Source of the DNA: Sphaerolaimus hirsutus
Lineage: Eukaryota > Nematoda > Chromadorea > Monhysterida > Sphaerolaimidae
DNA: 64,000 bases
Direction of reading: 5' to 3'
Assembly (NCBI GenBank): GCA_964036195.1
Contig: OZ038451.1
Coordinates: forward strand, 20,596,318 to 20,660,317
Shown: positions 12,085 to 23,910 of the stretch, piece by piece
How the letters are laid out: each line of letters begins with the position of its first letter
Numbering within the stretch: position 1 is the stretch's first letter
Position numbers and translations under genes: made by a program
The notes under the pieces: generated by a model
What the model was told of the DNA's origin: nothing
Databases searched by the model: none
What the model saw: only the letters and a program-made list of their open reading frames with translations

Positions 12085-12376
12085 CATAGGCGGCGAAAGT
12101 GCTTGTACGCTTGTGAATGTCACAAGCGAAATTTTTGGTGTCACAAGCAGAAATTTCACTGTCACATTGTGACATTCACAAGCGCGTATTGTACAAACTA
12201 GAGTGAAAGCTCAAAATTAGCTCAAAATTACTCAAATTTGCACCATTTTGCAAAATTTTCACCTTTTCGGCTGGCTGCAGACTTCACACAAGGACTCCGA
12301 TAAATAGGTGTCACAAGGTGACATTTTGGCTCATGTGAATGTCACAAGCACAAATTGGGAACTAGCGCCACCTATG
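12085..12376. mobile_element. hAT MITE, CATAGGCGGCG family with TGTCACAAG phrases
   Basis: Starts CATAGGCGGCG and ends CGCCACCTATG, flanked by CTCGTTGC (12077-12084, 12377-12384). TGTCACAAG and CACAAGCG recur inside. Relatives: the mirror copy at 35238-35529 and an independent copy at 62373-62736 with a different duplication. Confidence 0.85.
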
Positions 12377-12391
12377 CTCGTTGCCATGCAC

Positions 12392-13543
12392 TAGTGATGG
12401 AATGGTGCCATGGCGCTGGCGCCATTTAATGGCGCCAAAGGGCGCCAGCGCCATTGGCGCTTGGCGCCCTTTCCCGTGGCGCCATCTGGCGCCTGGCGCC
12501 ATTATTTCGAATGGCGCCATGGCGCCCTTGGCGCTTGGCGCTATTTTCGCTGGCGCCAATTTGGCGCCCGGCGCCATTATTTTGGATGGCGCCAGAAATG
12601 GCACCAAGATGCCGGGATGCGTGATTATATTTGGCCATATTAAAATGCTTTTTCTGCTGAATGATGTCATTTAGGTGATATTTTATGCTCACACCTTTTG
12701 AATTTTTGCCAGCATTGCAAGTTTGGGTTTATGTTGATTCTTTTATATAACATAAACTGCAAATAGGTATTCAAATATGACAATTGGAAAAGTGTGAATC
12801 TTAAATGATTTTTTTCACAGCCGTTACATAATTGATTACCTGTTTACAATGCATTGTATTTGCATGAAATACCCTTGTGGGTGTTTATTATTTCCACAGC
12901 TTGCTCAGTCCTAGGGGTTCTTTGGATGAGGGGGACTAACGAGGGGGGCTTATTCGAGAGGGGTTTCATTATGAAATTTAGAAACTGAAATTTTGAAACG
13001 TCAGAAATTTTCATGAAATTCATAAAAGGAGTACGCTTTTATATACCCAAAACGGGCAATCAATAAGTCCAAATAGGGTATATCTAGACCTTAATGTTCA
13101 TCGCTACACAAACTGAAGTGTAGCTGCTATGCAAACTGCGAGCAATAAATACATGATGTACATTGCATACATGATGTACATAATTCCAGACGGGGGTATC
13201 TCGAGGGGGGGTTTATTTTTTTCCCAGCTTGAAAACACCCGGGGATATTTCGAGCGGGTATTTGAGGGAAATACGGTAGGTAATATTCACGATAAGGTGA
13301 GTTTTATGGCTTAAGTCACCATCAGAAAAATGGCACAGCATGTTGCTCTACTCTAAATGCTTCTGTGATGATTTACAGGCTGAAATAGTGAATTTAATTG
13401 TTGGCGCCATTTTGGAGCCTGGCGCCATTGTTTCTGGCGCCCTTTGGCGCCCGGCGCCATTTTTTCAGATGGCGCCATGGCGCCACTTTCTCTGGCTCCC
13501 TTTGGCGCCTGGCGCCATTTTTCCTGGCGCTTTTCCATCACTA
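12392..13543. mobile_element. hAT element, TAGTGATGG..GGCGCC family (1152 bp)
   Basis: TAGTGATGGAATGG at the left and CCATCACTA at the right, flanked by CCATGCAC (12384-12391, 13544-13551). GGCGCC-rich clusters lie just inside both ends. The middle carries an older CCGTATT-type remnant (about 12900-13277). No transposase is encoded. Open frames here are alanine/arginine-rich artefacts of the repeat. Confidence 0.9.
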
Positions 13544-14437
13544 CCATGCACTAAAACAATACATTGGTGGTCAATAAAATCGACGAAATATGGTGTAGGT
13601 AGTTTATTTCTTTGGTTGCTATGGGTCACCATTGATACTTGTCACAGCATCAGTAAGCTTTTTAAGTGAAACGTTAATGTTAAACAATAGATCACTGCTA
13701 TTTATATACACATGATGTCCATCTCGCGTTCATTACGCTGACAATCGACCAGGGTCCGGTCCCCAGTGGCAATAGAAATGGCCCCGACAGGGGCCAAATG
13801 TCCGCTGTGAGAAATTTTTTTTTATTAAAAAAGAAGTTTGGTCCCCAATAGGGGACATTCATCCCTGACAGGGGACGAAAAATTTGTCTCCTGTCGGGGA
13901 CCAAAATTCTCACTAAATGAAGGAGTAAACACATGCCAAAATTGAGACAAATCGAAGAAAAAAATTATACACCCCCAAAGAATATGCATCAGCATGTGTA
14001 ACCATCTTGCAGAAGGTTTGTGCATGCAAATTTAATGAATTTAATTTACATGCAAACAACCCATACACACCAATCATTGACTTTTGAAATTTTTTATTTT
14101 TTGCCAGGGACCGGTCACTGACCTGGGCCTCTGTAAATGGCCGATGAGAAGTGTTTCCTGGTAATTGAGGTCTTTCATCCCGAAACTCAATATCTCCATG
14201 ATTTTGGGGTTTTTTCAAAATTGCACTGGAAACTTTTATGTGTCTTCCGTTTCTGCATTCAAAAAAGCCTTGAATCCATAATTCAAAATTCCATTACATG
14301 AGTACCACATTTTTTCTGATAGAAGAGCACCGACGAGGCTCATTTTTTTAGCGATCTTCCCCGTTTTCTGCCTTCTTCACCATGAAAAAGCCTATATATT
14401 GAACCCCCGTAACTTGCACCAAAGAAATTTCCCTATA

Positions 14438-14888
14438 CCGTATTTCCTCGAAATACCCCCCCCCCCCTTGAAATACCCCCCCCCTTGTTTGACCCCCCCC
14501 CCCTCTCGAGACCACTATGAAACAATCACCTCCCCCCTCGAAATACCCCCCCCCAAATTGAGTGTAAAGAGAACGTACATGACAAATACTGCAGTTTGTG
14601 TTCTGCGTAGTGCAGAACACACGTTAAAACAATGTCGGAATCATGTTAGAACAGTGTTTATACCATCTACGTACTAATATTAGTCTACAGAACCTTATAA
14701 ATGGCGGTTTCTGTTGCATTTTTCGACGTCTGCGTACGTTTCAGACGACAATTTCGTACTTGGTTTTCAAAAATTTTCTTGTGAAACAATAACCCCCCCC
14801 TCGAAATACCCCCCCTCGTTTAACCCCCCCCCCTCTCGGGACCACTATGAAACAATCACCCCCCGGGGGGTATTTCGAGGAAATACGG
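14438..14888. mobile_element. CCGTATT-family MITE private to the left arm
   Basis: CCGTATTTCCTCGAAATACC to GGTATTTCGAGGAAATACGG with TA on both sides. The right arm has the uninterrupted site (GGGAAATTTCTTTGG context near 32615), so this is an insertion with a 2-bp TA duplication. The body is long C-runs (CCCCCCC) separated by TCGAAATA. Confidence 0.88.
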
Positions 14889-15075
14889 TATATTGAACCC
14901 CCGTAACTCGCACCAAAGAAATTTCAGCTGTCTATCCACGGGGAGAAGCAATTTTCTGTCTATCCAACCCCCAGAAGGCTCAAACTCCAGAATACCATGA
15001 CTCAAATTACCTCTTTGAATAGCACCTTTCATTGAACCTTCCACTTCCACTACTAAAATGCGATATCTCCAAATA

Positions 15076-15320
15076 CTGTATTTCCTCAAATTACCCCCGG
15101 GGCGTTTATTTTTTCAGAGTGAAAATTTTGAGAGAAAAACGTGAAAAATGCAACAATAACCACCATTTATAAGTTTTTAGAGCCTTATAAATATAAGGAT
15201 GTAGATGGTATAAACGATGTTCTAACGTAACACAGTAAGTGTTTTGAACGTCTGTTATGCATTTCCCGGACCACAAATTCAAAGTGCCCATTTTGAGGGG
15301 GGTATTTCGAGGAAATACGG
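15076..15320. mobile_element. CCGTATT-family MITE shared by both arms
   Basis: CTGTATTTCCTCAAATTACC to GGTATTTCGAGGAAATACGG. The interior matches the copies at 1619, 20011, 20393 and 32184 (TTATAAGTTTTTA..GGATGTAGATGG). The mirror copy is at about 32186-32428, so it predates the duplication. Confidence 0.8.
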
Positions 15321-15633
15321 TAGTAAATTGTGTTGAGCATGGAAGCGGTACCTAAAACTGGTTCCGCACATATTTCACCCTTTTTAATTTTTTGCAACAA
15401 CATTTGCCCCTTGTGCAAGTCTCACATAATAACAAATTCAGTACATATAGGAACAATATTCAAAAAGATCCCAGAAAGATATAGACAATCCCATGCCATG
15501 CCCAGCAAAACGCCAATTAGCCCACTGTTGAAAATATATTTACAACAGAAAGTAAATAAAGTAAATATTTGTAATCAAAATAGGTAACTGTAAATATGCA
15601 GTTTGGACATAAGAAAACTGCTATTTTTACCAA

Positions 15634-15866
15634 ATTATGGCGCCTTTTCTAGCGCCATCCAAAACAATGGCGCCGGGCGCCAAAATGGCTTAAGTGAAAA
15701 ATGCGCCAAGCGCCAAGGGCGCCATGGCGCCATTTGAAATAATGGCGCCAGGCGCCAGATGGCGCCAGAGAAAAGAGCGCCAAGCGCCAATGGCGCCATG
15801 GCGCTGGCGGCGCCCTTTGGCGCCATTGAAGGGCGTCAGCGCCATGGCGGCATTCCATCACTACTG
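15634..15866. mobile_element. One-ended TAGTGATGG..GGCGCC hAT remnant
   Basis: A GGCGCC array ends at CATTCCATCACTA, but no opposite TAGTGATG end or 8-bp duplication is seen. The same one-ended state is found in the right arm (31719-31875), so truncation predates the duplication. Confidence 0.6.
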
Positions 15867-16573
15867 TCACTACTCTCACCACCAAATTCATCATTCTGCC
15901 TCTCCTTCTCAAAATAGCCCCCCTTGGAGTCTATTCACTGCTGTTGAACACATGTGATGTGTCTGCTACACTGTATTCAAAAAAATTTTTTGATTTGTCT
16001 CAATTTTAGCATGCATGTATTTACTCCTTCGTTTAGTTAGTACGCATGCCAAATTTCAGCTGAGAATTGGACACCACTCAGACAAATTTTTTGTCCCCTA
16101 TCAGGGACAAAAATTCTTTGTTAACTAAAAAAAACTATCTCGCAAGGGACGTTTGGCCCCTATCGTTTCCCTGCCGAATTCTCCCAAGGTTTTCCTATTT
16201 GCGCAAGCTCTATTTTCGTGTTCACCTACTTTTTAAATGTTGTTTTTGATAAATTTCCTTCAGCTGAGGGCATGTAAAATTTTATTACTGAACTTTTGAC
16301 ATTTGACACTTCATATCGCACTTTACACACTATCACCATTTCAACAGAGTTGTTAAAACTTACGTACATTTACTCGAAAATACGCATACGCAAGTACGCG
16401 GTAAATACATTTACATATTATTATTTTTAAGTAATGTACTCACTTTTACACGTACATATGCTTATTTTTAAGTAATGTACTCACTTTTACACGTACAAAG
16501 TACATGCGTACAGAGAAAATGTATTTTTGTTGCTACAATCACAATTTTCCGTTCCTAAAATAAGAAAATTTTG

Positions 16574-16773
16574 NNNNNNNNNNNNNNNNNNNNNNNNNNN
16601 NNNNNNNNNNNNNNNNNNNNNNNNNNNNNNNNNNNNNNNNNNNNNNNNNNNNNNNNNNNNNNNNNNNNNNNNNNNNNNNNNNNNNNNNNNNNNNNNNNNN
16701 NNNNNNNNNNNNNNNNNNNNNNNNNNNNNNNNNNNNNNNNNNNNNNNNNNNNNNNNNNNNNNNNNNNNNNNNN
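16574..16773. other. Assembly gap (200 N) at inner end of left arm
   Basis: Fixed-length placeholder of 200 N. Arm homology runs up to its left edge (AATAAGAAAATTTTG). Distance and even orientation across it depend on scaffolding, which matters for how the palindrome is read. Confidence 0.98.
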
Positions 16774-17719
16774 AAATAAGTTTCAAGTGAACTGTTTTGC
16801 TTCATTCTCGTCATTTAATGCTATTTAAACTGTGATTGTCATCTTGCCTGTTTCTGACTTTGCGAGTTCATCCAACATTACTGAAAATACCAGACTTTCA
16901 TTTTCATTTCATTTCACCAACAATACCACGGGTGGCTTCGCGAGTCATGGATATCCTTTTTACACAAGCGAAAAAGACAAAGACTTTTAACATAGACAGG
17001 TGGATCACGAGACGTTATAATATACGGACATATAGACAGGCAACATTTAAAAGTTTATAACAAGAGCACCATGTATTGTATTGTAAATGTAATAATAAAT
17101 GCGATAACGATACCAAGGCCTTGGAATTTTAATTACTTATAATACAGATGACCTAGTGAACAGTAAATGAGGTTTCAAGTCTAGTGATCCAAAAAGCTGG
17201 ATGGTTATTTGCAGGAAATGCACCATACAAAAGATATTTGCTATTCTGGCGAAAATAGCACTGGACAGGGGCGATCGCACCACGTTAGAGATTACGAATA
17301 TTTCTATATTTTTATATTACTTATGAATTTTCGAATGAATTTTTCACTACTATATCATTGATTTTCGAATCTTTATGATTAGCGTAATTAAATGTTTTGC
17401 CGCTTCCAAGTTGTTGCACTTTTTTTAAGTTTCCTTCCTTTTTCTGTTCTCGCGATGGAATAAAAATAACCATGAATTTCAAAATGCAAACACTAATTCG
17501 AATTTCTGTTCACACTGTCGGGTGCCCGGCACCAAAGCCCCAGTTGCAATGCGAGAAGCTTTTGGTGTCTGTTTGAGCTTCCTATTGGAGGAGCATTCGG
17601 TACCAAAATTGCACCATATATTTGGTACCCTTGGCACCGAAATTTGGTGCTTTCTACACACGTTTCACAAGATCAAGATTTCACCAAAAAGTAGTCGTCG
17701 TAGTTGTCGATGTTGTATC
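16774..17719. other. Spacer sequence without recognised gene
   Basis: AT-rich and no supported gene. Between about 17515 and 17655 the words GGCACC and GGTACC recur (GGTACCAAAATTGCACC, GGTACCCTTGGCACC), probably another small phrase-array element whose ends I could not fix. Confidence 0.35.
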
Positions 17720-19314
17720 AGGCTGTAAACTAAGTTTCTTTTGTTTTTGGAAATCTCACAGAAATGCACATTCCTGCGTCCCATTTTGTTGTACATTGGC
17801 CGATTTTGATGCCCTTCGAGTATGTTGGGGTTTGGGGTCTGGGCTATGCTGAATTGTTTTGGTTTGCTCGAATAAGCCCCCAGTCCCGAGATAAGGGGGT
17901 CTATAAAATGGTGGTCATTTTGCACCGATGATCTGCAAATTGACTTTCAAGCTTAATAACTTGCCCATTTCTGGGCCGATTTTGATCATTCGACACTTAA
18001 AATTATCGGGGCAACCTGAACATTCCATTGTTGCAGTCGGATTAGAGATGTCTAAATTCCGTATGCCGATTTGACCCGGTTTTTGAACATGAAAATAATA
18101 ATTTTTTAACAAGCTATCATATACTTCAGGCAACAAGAATTCATCTAAAACAAAAATGAGTTCAATATCTCTTTCCAATCAAAAGTTATAGCACTTTGAA
18201 CTTTCACCTACCACTCATAAAATAACCACATGAAGAACAGTGCATACAGATAATCAGAACATAAAAATGATATCTACAGGTCATTATGATCATTTTAAGG
18301 CATTCATAGGTGAAAATCGGCAGAGAAATGATCGAGATATAGAGTTTTGAATTTGCATGCTTGTTTCTTCATGGGTAATTTATATTTATGGTTTGGGGGT
18401 GGAAGTTTGAAGTGCTGTAACCTTTGACTGGAATGAGATATTGGAATAATTTTTGATCCAGATTTATTCTTTTTGTCTAAAGTATATGATACCGTAAATG
18501 CTCTAATAATACGACATCTCCAATAGTGCGACAGGTTTGGGCACGTTGTGTGAAAATAATCCGACACTCTCCAATAATGCGACACTCTTCAATAGTGCGA
18601 CACCTGAGAAATAAAAATAAAAAAACGCCGTAGCAATGTGGCAATCTGCGGAAGCTGCGGATTCGGCGCATTTGGACAAAGCGGCGGCTGGCGGCAGTTC
18701 ACAAGAGTCGCTCGGCAGTTCGCAAGGGCGCCAGCCGCCTGACAACCGCCACTATTCACTGGCCGAGAAGTTGTTGATTCGACAAAAACAATAATGTGAC
18801 ACTCTCTATTAATGCGACATCTCCAATAGTACGACACCTAAAAATGTGCTGAAAAAAATAGTACGACTGTCATATTATAGAGCATTTACGGTAGCATGTT
18901 CAAAACAACCGTCTTTAAAAGAAGTATTATTACAACTATTTTTCATGTTTAAAAACTGGGTCAAGATCGGCATACGGACTTTAGACATCACTAATCTGAT
19001 GGCAAAAATGGAATCTTCAGTTGTTTCGATCATTTAATTGTTGAGTGATCCAAATCTGCCCAGAAATGACCAAGTTATTAAGCTTCAAACTCAATGTGCA
19101 GATAATCTGTGCAAAATGACCACCATTTTATAAGACCCCCTTATCTCGGGACTGGGGGATTATACGAGCAAACCAAAACAATTCTGCATAGCGCAGACCC
19201 CAAACCCCAACATACTCTAAGGGCATCAAAATCGGCCAATGTACACCAGAATGGGACGCAGGAATGTGTATTTCTATGAGATCGCAAAAAAATATAAGAA
19301 ACTTTAGTTTACAT
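17720..19314. mobile_element. Foldback element with arms of at least 400 bp
   Basis: The segment from about 17722 (TGTAAACTAAGTTTCTT) to about 18160 reappears inverted from about 18895 to 19312 (AAGAAACTTTAGTTTACA). Shared landmarks include CAGTCCCGAGATAAGGGGG and its complement, and TTGGGGTTTGGGGTCTG. A MITE (18492-18891) sits in the loop. No coding capacity is visible. Confidence 0.75.
18492..18891. mobile_element. TA-type MITE with AATAGTGCGACA phrases
   Basis: CCGTAAATGCTCTAATAATA and TATTATAGAGCATTTACGG are inverted ends bounded by TA. The interior repeats CCAATAGTGCGACAC and TGCGACACTC. Its ends resemble CCGTATT elements, but the phrase is different. Confidence 0.75.
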
Positions 19315-19369
19315 CCTAATATTTCTCACTGGCTCATAACTATCAACCATAGTTGTTGAAACGTACCTA

Positions 19370-19798
19370 CCGTATTTCCTCGAAATACCCCCCGGGGGTG
19401 ATTGTTTCAGAGTGAGAATTTTGAGGGGGGGTTTAAACGGGGGGGGGGGGGGTATTTCGAGGGGGGGCTTTGTTTTTCGCCAGAATTTTTTTTGAAATTC
19501 CAGTACTAAAATGTCGTCTGTAACGTACGCAGACGTAGAAACATGCAACAATAACCGCTATAAATAAGAGTCCATTGACTTATATAAGTGTGTAGCACTG
19601 TTCTCACGTAACAATTCATTGTTTTAAACGTGTGTTTTGCATTGCCCGAATCACAAACTGCAGTTTTGTCATGTAAATACGTTCTCTGTACACTCAATGT
19701 GCGGGGGTATTTCGAGGGGGTGGGTAATTATTTCATAGTGTCCACTTCGAGGACGGCGGTATTTCCATTGGGCGGGGGTGTATTTCGAGGAAATACGG
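19370..19798. mobile_element. CCGTATT-family MITE
   Basis: CCGTATTTCCTCGAAATACC to CGAGGAAATACGG, TA outside both ends. It contains GACTTATATAAGTGTGTAG (about 19578), which is the uninterrupted form of the site where the 48609-49234 element inserted in another copy. Confidence 0.85.
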
Positions 19799-20010
19799 TA
19801 TTTACTTTTACTCGTCAAATACGTATACTCGAGTACAGAGTAAATGCGTTTATGTTTCCATAGAAAATAGTTCCTGTACTCGCTTTTACGTATACTTTTG
19901 AAAGTATTCGAGTACACAAAAGGTATTTCTGTTAGGTGTTTATACAGTTGTTTTGATGGGATGGAAGGGAGAAAAGGATGAAAACGTGAAAAATAGCCTA
20001 AACATGAATA

Positions 20011-20250
20011 CCGTAATTCCTCGAAATACCCCCCTCAAAATGGGCACTATGAATTTGTGGTCCGGGAAATGCATACAGACGTTCCAAACACTCACTGTGT
20101 TCATTAGAACATCGTTTATACCATCTACATCCTTATATAAGGCTGCAAAAACTTATAAATGGTGGTTATTGTTGCATTTTTCACGTTTTTCTCTTAAAAT
20201 TTTCCCCTCCGAAAAAATAAACCCCCGGGGGGTAATTCGAGGAAATACGG
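20011..20250. mobile_element. CCGTATT-family MITE
   Basis: CCGTAATTCCTCGAAATACC to GGTAATTCGAGGAAATACGG, with TA flanks; 240 bp. Same subfamily as 1619-1892, 15076-15320 and 20393-20674. Confidence 0.83.
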
Positions 20251-20392
20251 TATACGTTTAGGTTTCCTCCTGAAAAAATGCCGCTACTCACTTACTCGTG
20301 TACTGTTTGGAAGTAACGCGAATACAGAAAACGTACTTTAAGTGGCAGAATATGTCTTTTTGCCAGATGATGTTTTCTAAGAAATACGATTA

Positions 20393-20674
20393 CCGTATTT
20401 CCTCGAATTACCCCCGGGGGGTTTATTTTTTCGGAGGGAAAATTGTAAGAGAAAAACGTGAAAAATGCAACAATAACCACCATTTATAAGTTTTTACCAG
20501 CCTTATATAAGGATGTAGATGGTATAAACGATGTTCTAACGTAACATAGTAAGTGTTTTGAACGTCTGTTATGCATTTCCGGACCACAAATTCATAGTGC
20601 CCATTTTGAGGGGGGTATTTCGAGGGGGGGGGGGGGGTATTTCGAGGGGGGGGGGGTATTTCGAGGAATTACGG
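20393..20674. mobile_element. CCGTATT-family MITE
   Basis: CCGTATTTCCTCGAATTACC to CGAGGAATTACGG with TA flanks. The right end has two extra GGGGGGTATTTCGAGG units, showing that the phrase number varies between copies. Confidence 0.83.
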
Positions 20675-21593
20675 TAGGAGAGAAAAACACATCATTGATG
20701 TATTTCAGAGTCAAAATTGAAAAATATACTCATTTCTACATTATTTTCGCATGAAAAAATACTCACTTTACGTTTCCTGTGAGAAAAAATACCCATTTTT
20801 ACGTTTTCCTTAGAAAAAGTATTTTACACACGTTTTACACAGTGTAAAAGTAAAAAATACTTTACGTTTTCTGAACTCACCTGTGAGTAAATAAAAATAC
20901 TTTACATTTACGTTTACTTTGAGCAAAGTACAGTACTTCTAACAACTCTGCAGTACAGTACTCATAAAGCGACCATTATTCCACCCAACCCTCATTTTTA
21001 TGTTTTCCTAGGTACAAAATGAATAAAAAAGATCTGGCTTTTACATTCTCCCTTAGTGAAAATAATGGTATTTACGTTTACTCACCTTTTACACTGTGTA
21101 AAAGTAAAAAATACTTTGTTTTCTATACTCAGAGGTGAGTAAAAAATACTTTACATTTGATTTTCTTTAAAAAAAAATTCAGTACTTTTACCAACTTTGA
21201 TGTGAATGATACTTGATCACACTTGCGCTTACATTTTTATTTTAAAAAAGGAAAAAATCACTGAATATATATATTTTCTGTCTTCGAACTACATGTTTAC
21301 AGTTTGAATTATCACAAAAAGATCACCAATTATGTTAGCTGTACCCGGCAGTAGCCAGTAATTAAAAGATCAATGCTAATTTTTGTACAGTAACAATGTA
21401 AAAAGTGGCAAGTACAATACTCTCCGTCTGTGCAGGGTGGATAGCAATATGGCCAAGCTCGCGCCATCTTGTCTCGAGAATCCTGATCGACACTGTGACA
21501 TGGGTTCGGGTTATGATTGTATTCACTGACTTCTGTGGCTTTATGGTGGGTTTGATATCGAGAAATGAAAATTGGTTCAGAAATGGTAATGTA
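20675..21593. other. Decayed TACGTTTACTC arrays
   Basis: Repeated variants of TTTACGTTTACTCAC and GTAAAAGTAAAAAATACTTT, with one AACAACTCTG terminus near 20945, resemble the CAGAGTTGTTA hAT family (compare 53617-54222). The other end and target duplication were not found. No gene. Confidence 0.45.
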
Positions 21594-22031
21594 CCGTATA
21601 TCCTTGAATAAGACCCCAGGGGAGTTATTTTTTCGTCAGAGTTTTTGAGGGGGGACTTATTCAAGGGGGAGGAGTTATTCAAGGGAGGGAGTTATTTTTT
21701 TCTTCGGAAATTTGGACTGAATTCATCGTATGAATGCTTCTGTCAACTCATGTAATCCATGTATTAAACAGTTCAACAGCAACAAAAAGGTGTTTATACA
21801 CCGCATACATGTCATGTATCTGCTGTCGCTGCCATACGTTAACATTCTTTGGTATTTTCATCGATTATTTTTGTAAATTTATAGCATATTTTTCACCTAG
21901 AGGGGGGGACTTATTCAAGAGGGGGGGAGTTATTCAAGGGGGGGAGTTATTTTTTCGTCAGTGTTTTTGAGGGGGGAGTTATTCAAGGGGGAGGAGTTAT
22001 TCGAAGGGGGGTCTTATTCGAGGATATACGG
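21594..22031. mobile_element. CCGTAT-type MITE, GGGGAGTTATT subfamily
   Basis: CCGTATATCCTTGAATAAGA to TCTTATTCGAGGATATACGG between TA dinucleotides. Internal repeats GGGGGGAGTTATTCAAG. Same architecture as the CCGTATT family with a different phrase. Confidence 0.82.
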
Positions 22032-22236
22032 TATTCCATTCCAAATCAGTTTTTGATGGTTGAATGCATTGGTTTTGTGTGTAAATGGTGTTCTTAGTTT
22101 TGAAACCGATAAATCTAGAAGTGACACATTTTCTCTGTAACGTTTGATCAAAATGCTTAATGTAAGTTTTTTATCAATACTTTCCATTGATGAAATGGCT
22201 TCGGCAATTAAACAATTTCATTCCCAAAGTTACCTA

Positions 22237-23084
22237 CCGTATTCCTCGAAATACCGTATTTCTTCGATTTTATTGACCGTCAATGTATTGTTTCATAAGC
22301 TTTTTGGGGGGCAATGTAAACGAGCACGGCAAAGTGAATGAACATGACAAAATATATTTCAGAGTATCTTCTCATGTCCATTTGTAAAGTAAATATGAAT
22401 ATGTTTGATGAAAACTCTACTTTGCATTCATCATAAATTAGTTAAATTTTCGCAACCGTATAGTTTTGAGACTCTTAGAGCAGCAAACGTAAAGGGAACA
22501 GTTTGATAATGTAACATCGATATTTCATACGCCAATGTATTTGAACATGGCAATGTATTTTTCGGATGCCCCACAGACCCGTCAAAGTAAACGAGCAAGC
22601 CAATGTAAATGAACAGTCAATAAAATCGAAGAAATACGGTACCCCCCCCCCCCTTGAAATACCCCCCCCCCCCTCGTTTGACCCCCCCCCCCTCTCGGGA
22701 CCACTATGAAACAATCAACCCCCCCTCGAAATACCCCCCCCCCCAAATTGAGTGTAAAGGTAACGTACATGACAATAACTGTAGTTTGTGTTCTGTGTAC
22801 TGCAAAACACACGTTAAAACAATGTCGGTGTCACGTTAGTACAGTGTACATACCATCTACATACTAATATTAGTCTACAGAACCTTATAAATGGCAGTTT
22901 TTGTTGCATTTTTCGACGTCTGCGTACGTTTCAGACGACAATTTCGTACTTGGTTGTCAAAAATTTTCTTGTGAAACAATAACCCCCCCCCCTCGAAATA
23001 CCCACCCCCCCTCGTTTAACCCCCCCCCCTCTCGGGACCACTATGAAACAATCACCCCCCGGGGGGTATTTCGAGGAAATACGG
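22237..23084. mobile_element. CCGTATT-family MITE interrupted by a second MITE
   Basis: Outer ends CCGTATTCCTCGAAATA and TATTTCGAGGAAATACGG. The host element resumes after the nested 22254-22639 insertion with C-run phrases matching those at 14438-14888. Confidence 0.75.
22254..22639. mobile_element. Nested TA-type MITE (CCGTATTTCTTCGATTTTAT)
   Basis: CCGTATTTCTTCGATTTTAT at the left and ATAAAATCGAAGAAATACGG at the right, with TA outside. The interior repeats CAATGTAAATGAAC-like words. Fragments of the same family occur near 11040-11150 and 36900-37015. Confidence 0.8.
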
Positions 23085-23707
23085 TATTTACCACAGCCTT
23101 AGCATCAGTGTCTTGTGCAAAAGTGAACATTGCTACTAAAACAGTTGCAGTTTCATTTTTGTATTCTTTCAACAAATATTTTCAATCACCAACTAATAGA
23201 GCCAAACCTTTTATTCAGGTTTAAATTATAAATCAATGTAAAAAAGTGCTACTATAAAATGTAATCGGTGCATTATGATTGGGGAAGCAAAAAGTTTTTT
23301 AGAAGCAAAAAGCTCACAGAAGTTTTACCAACAGGTAATTGACATTTGCATATTTGAATATGATTAACACTATCTAGTGAAGGATAAGCAGTACATCTCC
23401 AGAAGTGTATTGAAATGCAGAGTTGTTAGAATTAATGAACTTTTTTTAAAGCATATGTAAATGTAAGTATTTATTTTTTATTCATCAAAAAGTAAAGAAA
23501 ATGTAAAATACTTTTTTTACTCGTACTCTGGAAAAATACTTTTTCCCAGGAAAAATGTAAAGGCAAGTACTTTTCACCCGGAAAACGTAAAAGTTACTAC
23601 TTTTTACAACTCTTACATGTGAGAGTGAGTTTTACACTGGTAGACAAAATGGGTGTCTTTTTTCAGTGATTTTTTAAGTTTTTTTTTGTAGAAAAATGGT
23701 AGATCTC
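23085..23707. other. Non-coding flank of LTR element
   Basis: No gene. A CAGAGTTGTTAG start near 23418 and TTTTTACAACTCT near 23615 enclose TACTTTTT/ACGTAAA phrases, probably a CAGAGTTG hAT MITE without a clear target duplication. The last five bases, ATCTC (23703-23707), are the duplication of the LTR element. Confidence 0.5.
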
Positions 23708-23858
23708 TGTTTAGAGCGCAGTTCTATTTTTATGCTTTATTGGAGTCCTCACAACAGCTGCTCCTTGTACCCATTTTGGAGCTTAAATACCAGAATCACA
23801 GGATCACATTTACATCATACTTACAGGAAAGCACTTATATGATCGCAACATCATATCA
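23708..23858 (-). repeat. 3' LTR (151 bp)
   Basis: Direct repeat of 30838-30988. Differences are seen at GATCACATTT versus GATCCCATTT and GCAACATC versus GCAAAATC. Near-identity implies recent insertion. Confidence 0.92.
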
Positions 23859-23910
23859 CATTCCGCCTATAAAACAAATGAAACAAGAATTTTGTAGGGT
23901 TGTAGGGTTA

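Larger units (their letters stand above)
9106..16573. repeat. Left arm of large inverted duplication
   Basis: This segment is present in reverse complement at 30994-39892. Anchor pairs in order: 9398-9619 with 39346-39567, 9922-10112 with 38858-39048, 10729-10828 with 38020-38119, 11838-12030 with 35584-35776, 12392-13543 with 34073-35222, and about 16495-16573 with 30994-31073. The inner end coincides with the 200-N gap. The outer end abuts the Harbinger terminus. Insertions private to this arm are 10379-10571 and 14438-14888. Confidence 0.93.

Noticed and set aside
11838-12600. Long open frames rich in Ala, Arg, Trp and Gly (APWRHWRLA-like), here and at 34.9, 35.6, 61.1 and 62.0 kb
   Set aside because: They are translations of GGCGCC arrays inside hAT MITEs, open in several frames at once and on both strands.
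14438-14888. Proline-rich open frames over C-runs, also at 22.6 and 48.3 kb
   Set aside because: Products of CCCCCC(T)CGAAATA repeats within CCGTATT elements; no coding signature.
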